Of a DNA stretch of 64,000 bases, positions 26,208 to 35,642 are shown piece by piece. A program made the translations under genes and the position numbers. Numbering within the stretch: the stretch's first letter is position 1; each line of letters opens with the position of its first letter. The stretch is from CAVQBJ01 sp963710725 (GTDB taxonomy: Bacteria; Actinomycetota; Thermoleophilia; Solirubrobacterales; Solirubrobacteraceae): contig CAVQBJ010000005.1 in the NCBI GenBank assembly GCA_963710725.1, positions 186,001 to 250,000 on the forward strand, written 5' to 3'. The notes under the pieces were generated by a model. That model was not told where the DNA came from. It was given only the letters and a program-made list of their open reading frames with translations, and ran no database searches.

Positions 26208-26320
26208 CGCGCGATCGTAGCTCTGCGACCGCACGCCGTCTCGGCCCGGGCGCATGTCGAACCCGCAAACTGCGGTCGCGAATCGCGGCCTCGTCGATGA
26301 CCCAGACGCCGGCCGCCCCG

Positions 26321-26349
26321 GTGGACGACCGCCGCCGGCGGTGTATCAT
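26321..26349 (+). promoter_or_regulatory. Promoter of the DUF2520-panCDB operon
   Basis: GTGGAC (26321-26326) and TATCAT (26344-26349) are separated by exactly 17 bases, and the spacer contains the palindrome CCGCCGGCGG. The leader to ATG 26461 would be about 105 bases. Confidence 0.5.
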
Positions 26350-26460
26350 GGCCCCAGAGGGCCGGGACCGCGCCGCCAGCGGGCCGGACCCCGAAGGGCG
26401 CAGTTCAGCAGCGACAAACCCCCGCCGTGCCGGTATCCCTGAGGGAACTGGACCGTTCAG

Positions 26461-27321
26461 ATGAGTCATCCGCTCCCCCCCGCGTCGGCCGTGCACCTGT
26501 CCGGTGCTCGCGCCGAGCGCTCGCCGCAGCGAGCGGCGTGCCGGCAGATCGCGATCATCGGCGCCGGGCGTCTCGGAACGGTCCTGGCGACCGGGCTCTC
26601 GCGCGCCGGGCACAGCGTTCACGGGCCGCTCCCCCGCCACTACTGCGCCGCCGACGTGGCCGGCGCGGACATCGTCCTGCTCTGCGTCCCGGACCGCGAG
26701 ATCGCGGCGGCCGCGACCACCTGGCGCCGCCACCGGGCCACGGGCGGCGACCGAGCGCTGCTCGGTCACTGCTCGGGCGCGTCCGGGCTCGACGTGCTGC
26801 GCGCCGCAGACGACTCCGGGGACCGGTCGCTCTTCTCGCTTCACCCGCTCATGACCATCGCCGACCGCGGCGCGCCGCCGCGCTGGGCGGGTGCCGCCGC
26901 GGCGGTCGCCGGATCGTCGGCGCGAGCGCTGGAGGCGGCGGTCGCCCTCGCCCGGGAGCTCGACCTGACGCCGGTCTCGATCGCCGACGGCGACCGTGCG
27001 GCCTACCACGCCGCCGCATCGATCGCCTCGAACTTCCTCGTCACGCTCCAGTGCGCGGCCGAGGAGCTCGCGGCCGATTGCGGCGTGGACCGCGAGATGC
27101 TCGCACCGCTCGTGCGGGCCAGCGTCGAGAACTGGGTGTCCGGCGGGCGCTCGGCCCTCACCGGACCGATCGCCCGCGGCGACGAGGCGACCGTCGCCCG
27201 CCAGCGCGAGGCCGTCGCCGAGCGCACGCCGCAGCTGCTCGAGCTGTTCGACACGCTCGCCGCCGCGACGCGCGCCATCGCGGTCGCCGCGGCCGGTGCC
27301 GGCGAGGGGCTGGCCGCATGA
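26461..27321 (+). CDS. Rossmann-fold/DUF2520 dehydrogenase-like protein upstream of panC
   Basis: 286 residues. An NAD(P)-binding Rossmann fold (RQIAIIGAGRLGTVLATGLSRAGH) followed by SLHPLMTIAD and an all-helical DUF2520 half (AAYHAAASIASNFLVTLQ). The fold resembles ketopantoate reductase and proline/prephenate-type dehydrogenases. It overlaps panC by 4 bases (ATGA), so a role in pantothenate synthesis, possibly the missing ketopantoate reductase step, is a reasonable inference; no classic panE is in the window. Its reaction is not established as far as I know. Confidence 0.88.
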   Translation: MSHPLPPASAVHLSGARAERSPQRAACRQIAIIGAGRLGTVLATGLSRAGHSVHGPLPRHYCAADVAGADIVLLCVPDREIAAAATTWRRHRATGGDRALLGHCSGASGLDVLRAADDSGDRSLFSLHPLMTIADRGAPPRWAGAAAAVAGSSARALEAAVALARELDLTPVSIADGDRAAYHAAASIASNFLVTLQCAAEELAADCGVDREMLAPLVRASVENWVSGGRSALTGPIARGDEATVARQREAVAERTPQLLELFDTLAAATRAIAVAAAGAGEGLAA

Positions 27322-28259
27322 GGACGCTACGGACGGTGGCCGAGGTACGCGCCGCGCTCGCTGCGGCCCGCCGGGAGGCGCGCACGATCGGCCTCGTGCC
27401 GACGATGGGCGCGCTCCACGAGGGCCACCTGTCGCTCATCCGCCGCGCGCGCGAGGAATGCGACGTCGTCGTCGTGTCGATCTTCGTCAACCCGACCCAG
27501 TTCAACGAGGCCGCCGACCTGCAGGCCTACCCGCGCGACGAGGGGCGCGACGTCGCTCTCGCGCAGCGCGCGGGCGCGGACCTCGCCTTCCTGCCGCCCG
27601 TCGAGGAGATCTATCCCGACGGCTTCGCGACGGCCGTGCTCGTCAGCGGGGTCAGCGAGGTCCTCGAGGGCGCCGAACGCGGCGCCGAGCACTTTCGCGG
27701 CGTGGCCACCGTCGTCACCAAGCTGCTCACGATCGTCGGGCCCGACGTCGCCTACTTCGGACAGAAGGACGCGCAGCAGACCGTCGTCGTGCGCCGGCTC
27801 GTGACCGACCTGAACCTCCCGGTGCGGATCGTCGTGTGCCCGACGGTGCGCGAGGCCGATGGGCTCGCGCTGTCGAGCCGTAACGCGCGCCTGCGCCCGG
27901 ACGAGCGCGAGCGCGCACTGGCGCTTTCCCGGGGCCTGCGCGCGGCCGAGCGGCGCCACGCCGACGGCGAGCGCGACGCGGCGCGCCTGATCGATGCGGC
28001 GCGCGACGCGATGGCGTCGTGCGGCGTCGAGCCGGAGTACCTCGCCGTCGTCGACCCCGGGACGCTGCGTGTGCTCGATCGAGTCGGCGACGCCGCACTC
28101 GTCGCCGTCGCCGCCCGCGTCGGCACGACCCGCCTGATCGACAACGTGCTGCTCGTCGCGCCCGCCCCCCGTCGGGGTGGCGGCACGACGGCGTCCACGA
28201 CTCACTCGAGGGACCCGCACCGGCGGGGATCCCTCAGACCAACCCCGCACCTCACCTGA
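27318..28259 (+). CDS. panC: Pantothenate synthetase
   Basis: 313 residues. VPTMGALHEGHLSLIRRA (HxGH class I motif), SIFVNPTQFNE, FGQKDAQQTVVVRRLV and the KMSKS-like LSSRN are all present. It joins pantoate and beta-alanine using ATP. The core is family length (about 280); the last 30 residues are a Gly/Arg/Pro/Thr-rich extension with no match, perhaps reading into former spacer. The ATG overlaps the DUF2520 stop, and panD begins 13 bases downstream. Confidence 0.97.
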   Translation: MRTLRTVAEVRAALAAARREARTIGLVPTMGALHEGHLSLIRRAREECDVVVVSIFVNPTQFNEAADLQAYPRDEGRDVALAQRAGADLAFLPPVEEIYPDGFATAVLVSGVSEVLEGAERGAEHFRGVATVVTKLLTIVGPDVAYFGQKDAQQTVVVRRLVTDLNLPVRIVVCPTVREADGLALSSRNARLRPDERERALALSRGLRAAERRHADGERDAARLIDAARDAMASCGVEPEYLAVVDPGTLRVLDRVGDAALVAVAARVGTTRLIDNVLLVAPAPRRGGGTTASTTHSRDPHRRGSLRPTPHLT

Positions 28260-28272
28260 AAGGGACCGTTCG

Positions 28273-28656
28273 ATGCAACGCACGATGCTGAAGTCGAAGA
28301 TCCACCGCGCGACGGTGACCGATTGCGACCTCCACTACGTCGGCTCGATCACGATCGACGCGGACCTGCTCGATGCCGCCGACATGCTCGAGCACGAGCA
28401 GGTGCACATCGTCGACGTCGATAACGGCGCGCGCTTCGTCACCTACACGCTCGCCGGCGAGCGCGGCTCGGGCACGATGCAGGTGAACGGCGCGGCGGCT
28501 CGCCTGGTGCAGCGCGGCGACACGATCATCGTGTTCTCCTACGCCGCCTACGACGAGGTCGATCTCGCGCGCTACGAGCCCTGCGTCGTCCACGTCGACG
28601 CCGCCAACGAGATCGTCGCCGTCGACGCGCAGGTCGGAGAGCTCGTCGGCCACTGA
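28273..28656 (+). CDS. panD: Aspartate 1-decarboxylase (pyruvoyl enzyme)
   Basis: 127 residues. The self-cleavage site is YVGSITID with Gly24-Ser25 at the canonical positions; Ser25 becomes the pyruvoyl cofactor. Lys9, Tyr22 and HIVDVDNGARF further support the family. It makes beta-alanine for PanC, encoded just upstream. AAAGGGA precedes the ATG by 8 bases. Together with panB the complete beta-alanine/pantoate branch is present except for a recognised panE. Confidence 0.97.
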   Translation: MQRTMLKSKIHRATVTDCDLHYVGSITIDADLLDAADMLEHEQVHIVDVDNGARFVTYTLAGERGSGTMQVNGAAARLVQRGDTIIVFSYAAYDEVDLARYEPCVVHVDAANEIVAVDAQVGELVGH

Positions 28657-28744
28657 CGCGCGGCCGTCCTTCCCCCGCATCCATAACGGTTCTCTCACCG
28701 ACACCCTCAAGCCCGGTACTCATACGAGACAGGAGCCCCGCATC

Positions 28745-29644
28745 ATGTCTGCCGCCCCCCATGCCCCCGCTCATCCCGCCGTGCTGCACGACGGCGCCGA
28801 GCGACTGCCCGTCACGCTCCCCCAGCTCGCCGAGATGAAGCGCCTCGGCGCGCCGATCGTGATGGTCACCGCCTACGACTACCCGAGCGCCCAGGTCGCC
28901 GAGGCGGCGGGCGTCGACCTGGTGCTCGTCGGCGACTCCGGCGCGATGACCGTGCTCGGCTATCCCTCGACCGTCCCGGTGAGCGTCGCGGAGATGCTGA
29001 TGCTCGCCTCCGCGGTGCGCCGCGGCCTGCGCACCCCGTTCCTCGTCGCCGACCTCCCGTTCGGGTCCTACGAGGCGTCCGACGAGCTCGCCGTCGCGAC
29101 GGCCCAGCGGTTCGTCAAGGAGTCCGGTGCCGACGCCGTCAAGCTCGAGGGCGGCGGCTCATCGGTACAGCGGGCCCGGGCGATCGTCGCCGCCGGCATC
29201 CCGGTGATGGGGCACGTCGGTCTCACCCCCCAGACCTCGACGGCGCTCGGGGGCTACAAGGCCCAGGGGCGCACGGCCGAGCGGGCCCTGCAGGTCGCCC
29301 GCGACGCGGTCGCGCTCCAGGAGGCCGGTTGCTTCGCGGTCGTGTTCGAGGCGATTCCGGCGGCGGTCGCGGCGGAGATCATGCCCCGCATGCAGATCCC
29401 GGTGATCGGCATCGGAGCCGGCGACTCGACCGACGGGCAGGTACTGGTGTTCCACGACCTGCTCGGCATCCGGGAGGGCGTCGGCGCGCGCTTCGTCAAG
29501 CGCTACGCCGATCTCCTCGACGAGATGGTCGCGGGCGTGCGCAGCTACGCCACCGACGTGCGCGAGCGGCGCTATCCGACGAGCGATCACACCTATTCGA
29601 TCGACCCCGCCGAGCTGAACGACCTGCGCGCGCTCCTGAACTGA
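28745..29644 (+). CDS. panB: 3-methyl-2-oxobutanoate hydroxymethyltransferase
   Basis: 299 residues. The TIM-barrel enzyme shows VMVTAYDYPSAQVAEAAGVD, VGDSGAMTVLGYPSTVPVS, KLEGG and GHVGLTPQ, with the catalytic Glu in FEAIP and metal-binding GIGAG. It transfers a hydroxymethyl group from methylene-THF to ketoisovalerate. AGGAG lies 10 bases before the ATG. The 88-base gap after panD holds no gene, so panB is probably the last gene of the pan operon. Confidence 0.97.
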   Translation: MSAAPHAPAHPAVLHDGAERLPVTLPQLAEMKRLGAPIVMVTAYDYPSAQVAEAAGVDLVLVGDSGAMTVLGYPSTVPVSVAEMLMLASAVRRGLRTPFLVADLPFGSYEASDELAVATAQRFVKESGADAVKLEGGGSSVQRARAIVAAGIPVMGHVGLTPQTSTALGGYKAQGRTAERALQVARDAVALQEAGCFAVVFEAIPAAVAAEIMPRMQIPVIGIGAGDSTDGQVLVFHDLLGIREGVGARFVKRYADLLDEMVAGVRSYATDVRERRYPTSDHTYSIDPAELNDLRALLN

Positions 29645-29685
29645 CCCGGCTCGGGCGGCCGGGGACGGTCGCAGACACGCGACGC

Positions 29686-30375
29686 CTACCCGGTCGCCCG
29701 CAGCGGGTACTCGACCTGTCGGATCGCGCGCGCCGGCGCCCCGGCGGCGATCGTGAACGGCTCGAGATCGGTGGTCACCACGCTGCCGGCCCCGATCACG
29801 CAGCGCTCGCCGACCGTCACGCCACTCGTCACGACGACGTTGGCGCCACACCACACGTTGTCGCCGATGCGCGTCGGCCCCTTGCTCGTGAACCCCTGCC
29901 ACGTGACCGGCCGGTCCGGGTCGTCGAAGCGGTGGTTGGCGTCGGTCACGAAGCAGCCGTTGGCGAACATGCAGTGATCGCCGATCTCGACGAGCTCGGC
30001 CGCCGCGACCATCACGTTGAGGTTCAGGAACGTGCCGGCCCCGATGTGCACGCGCGCCCGCTCGGGCGCGGTGATCCAGACCCCCGGCTCGAACAGCGTG
30101 CCGGCGCCGACGCGCAGCCGATCCTCGCGCAACGCCTCGAGCACGTTCCCGTGGACGGGCCAGCGCACGAACGCCTCGCGGCGCAGGAACTCCCAATGGA
30201 TCGCGGCCCGATTCCAGGGCAGCGCGTTGCGCTCGTACCAGCGCCACTTCGCTGCCCACAGGCGCGCGCGCCGCGCGAGCTCGCGCGGCGAATCGGACGC
30301 CCGGGGCGGAACCGATCGATCAGACGGCGGCGCGCCGGACACGCCCGACAGCTTGCCACTCCGCGCGGCCATCAT
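29686..30375 (-). CDS. Left-handed beta-helix acyltransferase (hexapeptide repeat)
   Basis: 229 residues. After a helical basic N-terminus (to about 90) come hexapeptide repeats (RVGAGTLFEPGVWI, VHIGAGTFLNLNVMV, VEIGDHCMFANGCF, IGDNVWCGANVVVTSGVTVGERCVIGAGSVV) and the catalytic-type His in TDANHRF. This is the xenobiotic/maltose O-acetyltransferase type; the acceptor is unknown. It overlaps the end of the GGDEF/HD-GYP gene by 56 bases if ATG 30375 is used; a GTG at 30342 would reduce the overlap to 23. Confidence 0.85.
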   Translation of the reverse strand: MMAARSGKLSGVSGAPPSDRSVPPRASDSPRELARRARLWAAKWRWYERNALPWNRAAIHWEFLRREAFVRWPVHGNVLEALREDRLRVGAGTLFEPGVWITAPERARVHIGAGTFLNLNVMVAAAELVEIGDHCMFANGCFVTDANHRFDDPDRPVTWQGFTSKGPTRIGDNVWCGANVVVTSGVTVGERCVIGAGSVVTTDLEPFTIAAGAPARAIRQVEYPLRATG

Positions 30376-32524
30376 CGCCGTCGAGGCCCGGCAGTCCGTC
30401 GGCGGAGTAGACGCCGACGAGCGCGGCCACGGCGTCGGCGGTGAACTGCTGCCCGATGAGCGAACGGCACTCGTCGAGCGCCTGTGCGGGCGGCTTCGTC
30501 TTCGCGTAGGGGCGGCTGAAGGTCATCACGTCCCAGGCGTCGGCCACCGACAGCAGTGCCGCGCCCTCGGGGATCGCCGCGTCACACAGGCCGTGGGGAT
30601 AGCCGAGGCCATCGGGTCGCTCGTGATGGGCGCGGATCCAGGCGACCTGCTCGGACCCGAGCACGTCCCCGACGATGCGCGCCCCGAGCTCGGCGTGCTG
30701 CTTGATCTGGGCGTACTCGTGCGGCGCGAGTGACCCGACCTTCAGCAGCACCGCGTCGGGAACCCCGATCTTGCCGACGTCGTGCACGAGCGCCGCCTCC
30801 TCGAGCATCAGCGCGCGCTCCTCCGACCAGCCCCGGGCGACGGCAAGGCGTCCGACGAGCTCGGACACGCGCTCGCTGTGGCGCCGGGTGAGCGGATCCT
30901 TGGCGTCGATCGCCCGGGCCAGGGCGCGGAGCCCCAGCAGCGCGCTCGTGCGCTCGCTCGCCTGGGCGCGCTCGTGCGCCGACAGGACCGGGGCCATCTC
31001 CGAGGAGTAGATGCTGCACGCGTTACGGCCGTGGGCCTTGCTCGAGTACAGGGCGGCGTCGGCGAGCGCCATCATGGCGGCCGGATCCGAGGCCATGCCG
31101 TTATCCGCGATGCCGGCCGAGATCGTGAAGTCGGCGAGCCCGGAGCCGCTACGCGCGATGTGCAGCTGCGCGCGCTGCAGCGCGGCGAGCGCCTCCTGGG
31201 CGTCGGCCTCGGGGAACAGCCACGCGAACTCGTCGCCGCCGAGGCGGCCGAGGACATCCTCGCGGCGCGACAGCTCGCGCAGCACCTCGGCGACGCGTCC
31301 GAGGATGCGATCGCCCTCGGCGTGGCCGCCGCTGTCGTTGATCTGCTTGAAGCGATCGATGTCGAGGACCGCCACCGACAGCGCCCGCCCGTGGCGCTGG
31401 GCACGGCTCCACTCGACGGCCAGCTGCTCGTGCAGCGAGCGGTGGTTGCACAGGCCGGTGAGCGGGTCGGTGAAGGCGAGGCGCGAGAGGCGCGCGCGAT
31501 CCTCGAGGCTCGCGATCGCCACCGACAGCAGGCTGGAGAAGGTGGTCAGCCGCTCCTCGTCACCCTCGCGCAGGTCCTGTTCGCGCCGACCGCTGACCGC
31601 GACGATGCCCCACACCTCGGCGTCGACGATCACCGGCGCGACGATGCTCGTGACGTAGCCGAGTTGGTCGACCGGCGAGCCCGGCGGGTGCCGGGCGACG
31701 CGCACTGCGTGGCGATGCACGATCGCCTCCTCGACGTCGCCGCCGGGGCGGACGGGCACGCAGTCGCCCGGCATGTAGCGACCGCTGCCGTCCTCGCTCC
31801 ACGAGCCGAGCACGACGAGCTCCTCGCCCCCGGGCTCACGACGCAGGATGCCGGCCCCGGCGCCGCCGATGACGCCGGCGAGCTCCTGCGAGGCCAGGGC
31901 ATAGGTGCGCTCCGGCGTCTCGCCGGCCGCGACGGCGACGGCGACGTGCCGCAGCGCGACCTGCTCGGTGGCCACGCGCTCGGCGCGCTCCCGCTGACGG
32001 GACAGGAGCGCCTTGCCGGCCATCCCGGCGACGCCGAGCGCCGCGAACACGGGCAGCGAAACCGCCAGGCGCCCGAGGAACATCGCCTGCAGCGCGCCCG
32101 CATCGTAGGTGAGCGGCAGCATCGCCACGATCGCGCAGAGCACGAGGTACAGCACCGCGACGTGCGTGTCGTGGAAGAAGGCCGCGAAGACGATGATGAA
32201 GAACAGGCAGATCCAGGCCGGCGAGGCCGCGCCCCCGGAGGCGGCGGCGCCGACGCCGATGAGCGCGAGGCCGAAGAGCCCCGAGAAGTGCAGAAGCCAT
32301 TGCGACCGGCGCCGCCAGTCGATGAAGAAGAGCGAGTAGATGCCCCAACCGACGGCCAGGACGCCGAGGACGACCACGGCGACCCGATTCGTGCCGCTCG
32401 TGTTACTGACGAACGTGACAGCGGCGATCGCGAGGCCGCCGGTGACGAACAGCAGCCCTGCGAGCATGCCGGCCAGCGGCCGGCCCTCTGCCGCGACCGT
32501 CGTGCCCCCGTAGCGCTCGTCCAC
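30320..32524 (-). CDS. Six-helix membrane protein with GAF, GGDEF and HD-GYP domains
   Basis: 734 residues. Six predicted transmembrane helices (about 20-190), a GAF-like domain (about 205-360), a GGDEF domain with RLGGDEFAW near 429, and an HD-GYP domain (LVHDVGKIGVPD near 580, AHHERPDGLGYPHG). Unlike the protein at 2257-4335 it has the product-inhibition site RRED exactly five residues before GGDEF. It can be bifunctional for c-di-GMP. I chose GTG 32524 because AGGGG lies about 10 bases upstream; a GTG at 32551 is the alternative. Confidence 0.9.
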   Translation of the reverse strand: MDERYGGTTVAAEGRPLAGMLAGLLFVTGGLAIAAVTFVSNTSGTNRVAVVVLGVLAVGWGIYSLFFIDWRRRSQWLLHFSGLFGLALIGVGAAASGGAASPAWICLFFIIVFAAFFHDTHVAVLYLVLCAIVAMLPLTYDAGALQAMFLGRLAVSLPVFAALGVAGMAGKALLSRQRERAERVATEQVALRHVAVAVAAGETPERTYALASQELAGVIGGAGAGILRREPGGEELVVLGSWSEDGSGRYMPGDCVPVRPGGDVEEAIVHRHAVRVARHPPGSPVDQLGYVTSIVAPVIVDAEVWGIVAVSGRREQDLREGDEERLTTFSSLLSVAIASLEDRARLSRLAFTDPLTGLCNHRSLHEQLAVEWSRAQRHGRALSVAVLDIDRFKQINDSGGHAEGDRILGRVAEVLRELSRREDVLGRLGGDEFAWLFPEADAQEALAALQRAQLHIARSGSGLADFTISAGIADNGMASDPAAMMALADAALYSSKAHGRNACSIYSSEMAPVLSAHERAQASERTSALLGLRALARAIDAKDPLTRRHSERVSELVGRLAVARGWSEERALMLEEAALVHDVGKIGVPDAVLLKVGSLAPHEYAQIKQHAELGARIVGDVLGSEQVAWIRAHHERPDGLGYPHGLCDAAIPEGAALLSVADAWDVMTFSRPYAKTKPPAQALDECRSLIGQQFTADAVAALVGVYSADGLPGLDGDDGRAEWQAVGRVRRAAV

Positions 32525-32636
32525 CCGTCTCGATCCCCTGTCTAGCCCCACCCGGCCCGCGGCATGTCAAGTCAGTATCGGCAGCGCCGAGCCCGTAATT
32601 GAGTCCTCTGAGCCTCGACCATCGATTGGCCGACGC

Positions 32637-35543
32637 TCAGACCGGTGTCGCGACACGCGAGCGCGCTCGGGAGGGACGCTTCGACGGCGCCGGACCGGGC
32701 GCGAGCGCCTCGGCGAGGAACCGCCCGGTGTGCGACTCCGCGATCGCCGCGACCTCCTCCGGCGTCCCGGCGGCCACGAGCTCGCCCCCCTCGTCCCCAC
32801 CCTCGGGACCCATGTCGATCACGCGGTCGGCGCTCTTGATCACATCGAGGTTGTGCTCGATCACCACGACGGTGTTGCCCGCGTCGACGAGTCGCTGGAG
32901 GACGTCGAGGAGCCGCTTGACGTCGGCGAAGTGCAGCCCGGTCGTCGGCTCGTCGAGGATGTACAGCGTCGACCCGGTCGCGATCTTTGACAGCTCGGTG
33001 GCCAGCTTCACCCGCTGCGCCTCGCCACCGGACAGCGTGGTCGCCGGCTGACCGAGACGGATGTACCCGAGCCCGACGGCATCGAGCGTCTCCAGGCGCC
33101 GGCGGATCTTCGGGATGTGCGCAAAGAACGCGAGCGCCTCGGCGACCGGCATGTCGAGCACGTCGGCGATGCTCTTGCCCTTGAAGCGCACCTCGAGCGT
33201 CTCGCGGTTGTAGCGCTTGCCGTGGCACTGCTCGCACGGCACGTACACGTCGGGCAGGAAGTGCATCTCGATCTTGATCTGGCCGTCGCCTCGGCACACC
33301 TCGCAGCGTCCACCCTTCACGTTGAAGCTGAAGCGCCCCGGCTTGTATCCGCGCGCCCGCGCCTCCTGCGTCTTGGCGAACAGATCGCGGATGACGTCGA
33401 ACAGCCCGGTGTAGGTGGCCGGGTTCGAGCGCGGCGTGCGCCCGATCGGCGACTGGTCGACGGCGATGATCTTGTCGAGCTGCTCGAGCCCGCGGATCGC
33501 GCGGTGGGCCCCCGGGCGCTGACGCGCGCGGTGCAGGCGGTTGGCGACCGCCTTGTAGAGGACGTCGTTGACGAGCGTCGACTTGCCCGAGCCCGACACG
33601 CCGGTGACGCAGGTGAGCGTGCCGAGCGGCACCTTGACGTCGATGTTGCGCAGATTGTGCTGGCGGGCGCCGAGCACCTCGACGTAACCGGTCGGCGTGC
33701 GCCGCCGCGCCGGCACCTCGACCGTCAGCTTCCCGGCGAGGTACTGGCCCGTGAGCGAGGCCGTGACGCGCTGCACCTGCGCGGCCGTGCCCTCGGCGAC
33801 GATCAGTCCGCCGTGCTCGCCGGCCCCGGGACCGAGGTCGACCAGGTGATCGGCGGCGCGCATGGTCTGCTCGTCGTGCTCGACGACGATCACCGTGTTG
33901 CCGAGGTCGCGCAGCCGCTGCAGCGTCGCGATCAGCTTCGAGTTGTCGCGCTGGTGCAGGCCGATCGACGGCTCGTCGAGGATGTACAGGACTCCCACGA
34001 GCGAGGAGCCGATCTGCGTCGCCAGGCGGATCCGCTGCGCCTCGCCGCCGGACAGCGTCGTCGCCGAGCGGTCCATCGACAGGTAGCCGATCCCGACGTT
34101 CTCGAGGAACCGCAGCCGCTCCTCGATCTCGCGCAGGATGAGGCGCGCGATGTGCCGCTCGGTCTCCGACAGCTCGACGTCGGCGATCCAGTCGAGCGCC
34201 CGCCGAGCCGACATCGCGCAGAACGTCTCCAGGCGCATGCCGGCAACCGTCACCGCCCGCGACTCGGGTCGCAGGCGCGCGCCGCCGCAGGCCGGGCACG
34301 GCACGAGTGACATGAACTCCTCGATCTTCTCGCGCGTCCACTCGGAGTCGGTCTCGCGGTAGCGGCGCTCGAGGTTGTTGATGACGCCCTCGAAGCGGGT
34401 GGCGTAGGAGCGCCGGCGGCCATAGCGGTTCCGGTACTCGATCTGCAGCGGCATGCCGTCCGTCCCGTTCAGGAAGCGGTCGCGCTGCTCCGGCGTCAGC
34501 TCCTCCCACGGCGCGTCGAGGTCGACGCCGTACTGCGCGGCGATCGCCTCCGCCACCTGCTCGTAGTAGTTGGACGCGCTGCCCGCCCAGGGCGCGATCG
34601 CCCCCGCGCGGATCGACAGCGACGGGTCGGGCACGATCAGCTGCGGGTCGATCTCCCGCTGCGCGCCGAGCCCCGTGCAGCGCGGGCAGGCGCCGTGCGG
34701 AGAGTTGAAGGAGAACACGCGCGGCTCGAGCTCGATCAGCGACGGGCCGTGCACCGGGCAGGCGAACTTCTCGGAGAACGTCAGCACCTCGGGCCCCTCC
34801 GCGGCGTCGCCGGCACCGCGCGTCACCAGCTCGATCTCCACCAGGCCATCGGCGAGCGCCACGGCGGTCTCGATCGAGTCGGCGAGGCGCTTACGCAGGT
34901 CGTGGCGCATGACGAGACGGTCAACGACGACCGAGATGTCGTGCTTGAACTTCTTGTCGAGGACGATCTCCTCCTCGAGCAGGCGCACCTCGCCGTCCAC
35001 CTTCACGCGCGCGAACCCGTCCCCGCGCAGATCGGTGAACAGCTTCCCGTACTCGCCCTTACGCCCACGCACGATCGGCGCGAGCACCATGAAGCGCGTT
35101 CCCTCGGCGAGCTCCATCACCTGGTCGATGATCTGCTCGGCCGACTGCCCGACGATCTCGCGGCCGCAGATCGGGCAGTGGGGCGTGCCGATGCGCGCCC
35201 ACAGCAGGCGCAGGTAGTCGTAGATCTCGGTCACGGTGCCCACCGTCGAGCGCGGGTTCCGCGACGTCGTCTTCTGGTCGATCGAGATCGCCGGCGACAG
35301 CCCCTCGATCGAGTCGACGTCGGGCTTGTCCATCTGCCCGAGGAACTGGCGCGCATAGGCCGACAGCGACTCGACGTAGCGACGCTGCCCTTCGGCGTAG
35401 ATCGTGTCGAACGCGAGCGAGGACTTGCCCGATCCGGACAGGCCGGTGATCACGACGAGCGCGTCGCGTGGGAGCGTGACGGAGATGTCGCGCAGGTTGT
35501 GCTCGCGGGCACCCGAGACGACGATCTGGTTGCTGGCGGCCAT
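32637..35543 (-). CDS. uvrA: Excinuclease ABC subunit A
   Basis: 968 residues, family length. Two ABC ATPase modules: Walker A ITGLSGSGKSSLAFDT and VTGVSGSGKSTLVND; signatures LSGGEAQRI and LSGGEAQRVK. Zinc-finger Cys pairs appear in CPICG, CPACGG and CEVCRGDG/CEQCHG. It recognises bulky DNA lesions with UvrB, which is encoded at 37725-39752. A -10-like TACAAT ends 9 bases before the ATG and an SOS box overlaps the upstream promoter part, so expression is probably LexA-controlled and leaderless. The frame is open to 35690 but the family N-terminus (NQIVVSGAREHNL) fits ATG 35543. Confidence 0.97.
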   Translation of the reverse strand: MAASNQIVVSGAREHNLRDISVTLPRDALVVITGLSGSGKSSLAFDTIYAEGQRRYVESLSAYARQFLGQMDKPDVDSIEGLSPAISIDQKTTSRNPRSTVGTVTEIYDYLRLLWARIGTPHCPICGREIVGQSAEQIIDQVMELAEGTRFMVLAPIVRGRKGEYGKLFTDLRGDGFARVKVDGEVRLLEEEIVLDKKFKHDISVVVDRLVMRHDLRKRLADSIETAVALADGLVEIELVTRGAGDAAEGPEVLTFSEKFACPVHGPSLIELEPRVFSFNSPHGACPRCTGLGAQREIDPQLIVPDPSLSIRAGAIAPWAGSASNYYEQVAEAIAAQYGVDLDAPWEELTPEQRDRFLNGTDGMPLQIEYRNRYGRRRSYATRFEGVINNLERRYRETDSEWTREKIEEFMSLVPCPACGGARLRPESRAVTVAGMRLETFCAMSARRALDWIADVELSETERHIARLILREIEERLRFLENVGIGYLSMDRSATTLSGGEAQRIRLATQIGSSLVGVLYILDEPSIGLHQRDNSKLIATLQRLRDLGNTVIVVEHDEQTMRAADHLVDLGPGAGEHGGLIVAEGTAAQVQRVTASLTGQYLAGKLTVEVPARRRTPTGYVEVLGARQHNLRNIDVKVPLGTLTCVTGVSGSGKSTLVNDVLYKAVANRLHRARQRPGAHRAIRGLEQLDKIIAVDQSPIGRTPRSNPATYTGLFDVIRDLFAKTQEARARGYKPGRFSFNVKGGRCEVCRGDGQIKIEMHFLPDVYVPCEQCHGKRYNRETLEVRFKGKSIADVLDMPVAEALAFFAHIPKIRRRLETLDAVGLGYIRLGQPATTLSGGEAQRVKLATELSKIATGSTLYILDEPTTGLHFADVKRLLDVLQRLVDAGNTVVVIEHNLDVIKSADRVIDMGPEGGDEGGELVAAGTPEEVAAIAESHTGRFLAEALAPGPAPSKRPSRARSRVATPV

Positions 35544-35552
35544 CCGAAGGCC

Positions 35553-35578
35553 ATTGTAGGCACCCGAACAGACGTTCG
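35553..35578 (-). promoter_or_regulatory. uvrA promoter with LexA (SOS) box
   Basis: CGAACAGACGTTCG at 35565-35578 matches the Gram-positive/actinobacterial SOS consensus CGAACRNRYGTTYG at every position. The -10 TACAAT (35553-35558, minus strand) lies just downstream, so LexA would block the -35/spacer region. Confidence 0.8.
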
Positions 35579-35642
35579 CCCTGGGTTCGGCGGGGTGGAG
35601 TCCGGAAACTGCGCTCAGTCGCGAGGGCGGGCGCGGGCCCTT

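Noticed and set aside
32572..34509. 645-codon minus-strand frame inside uvrA
   Set aside because: It is another frame of the uvrA coding region; uvrA itself has complete ABC motifs.
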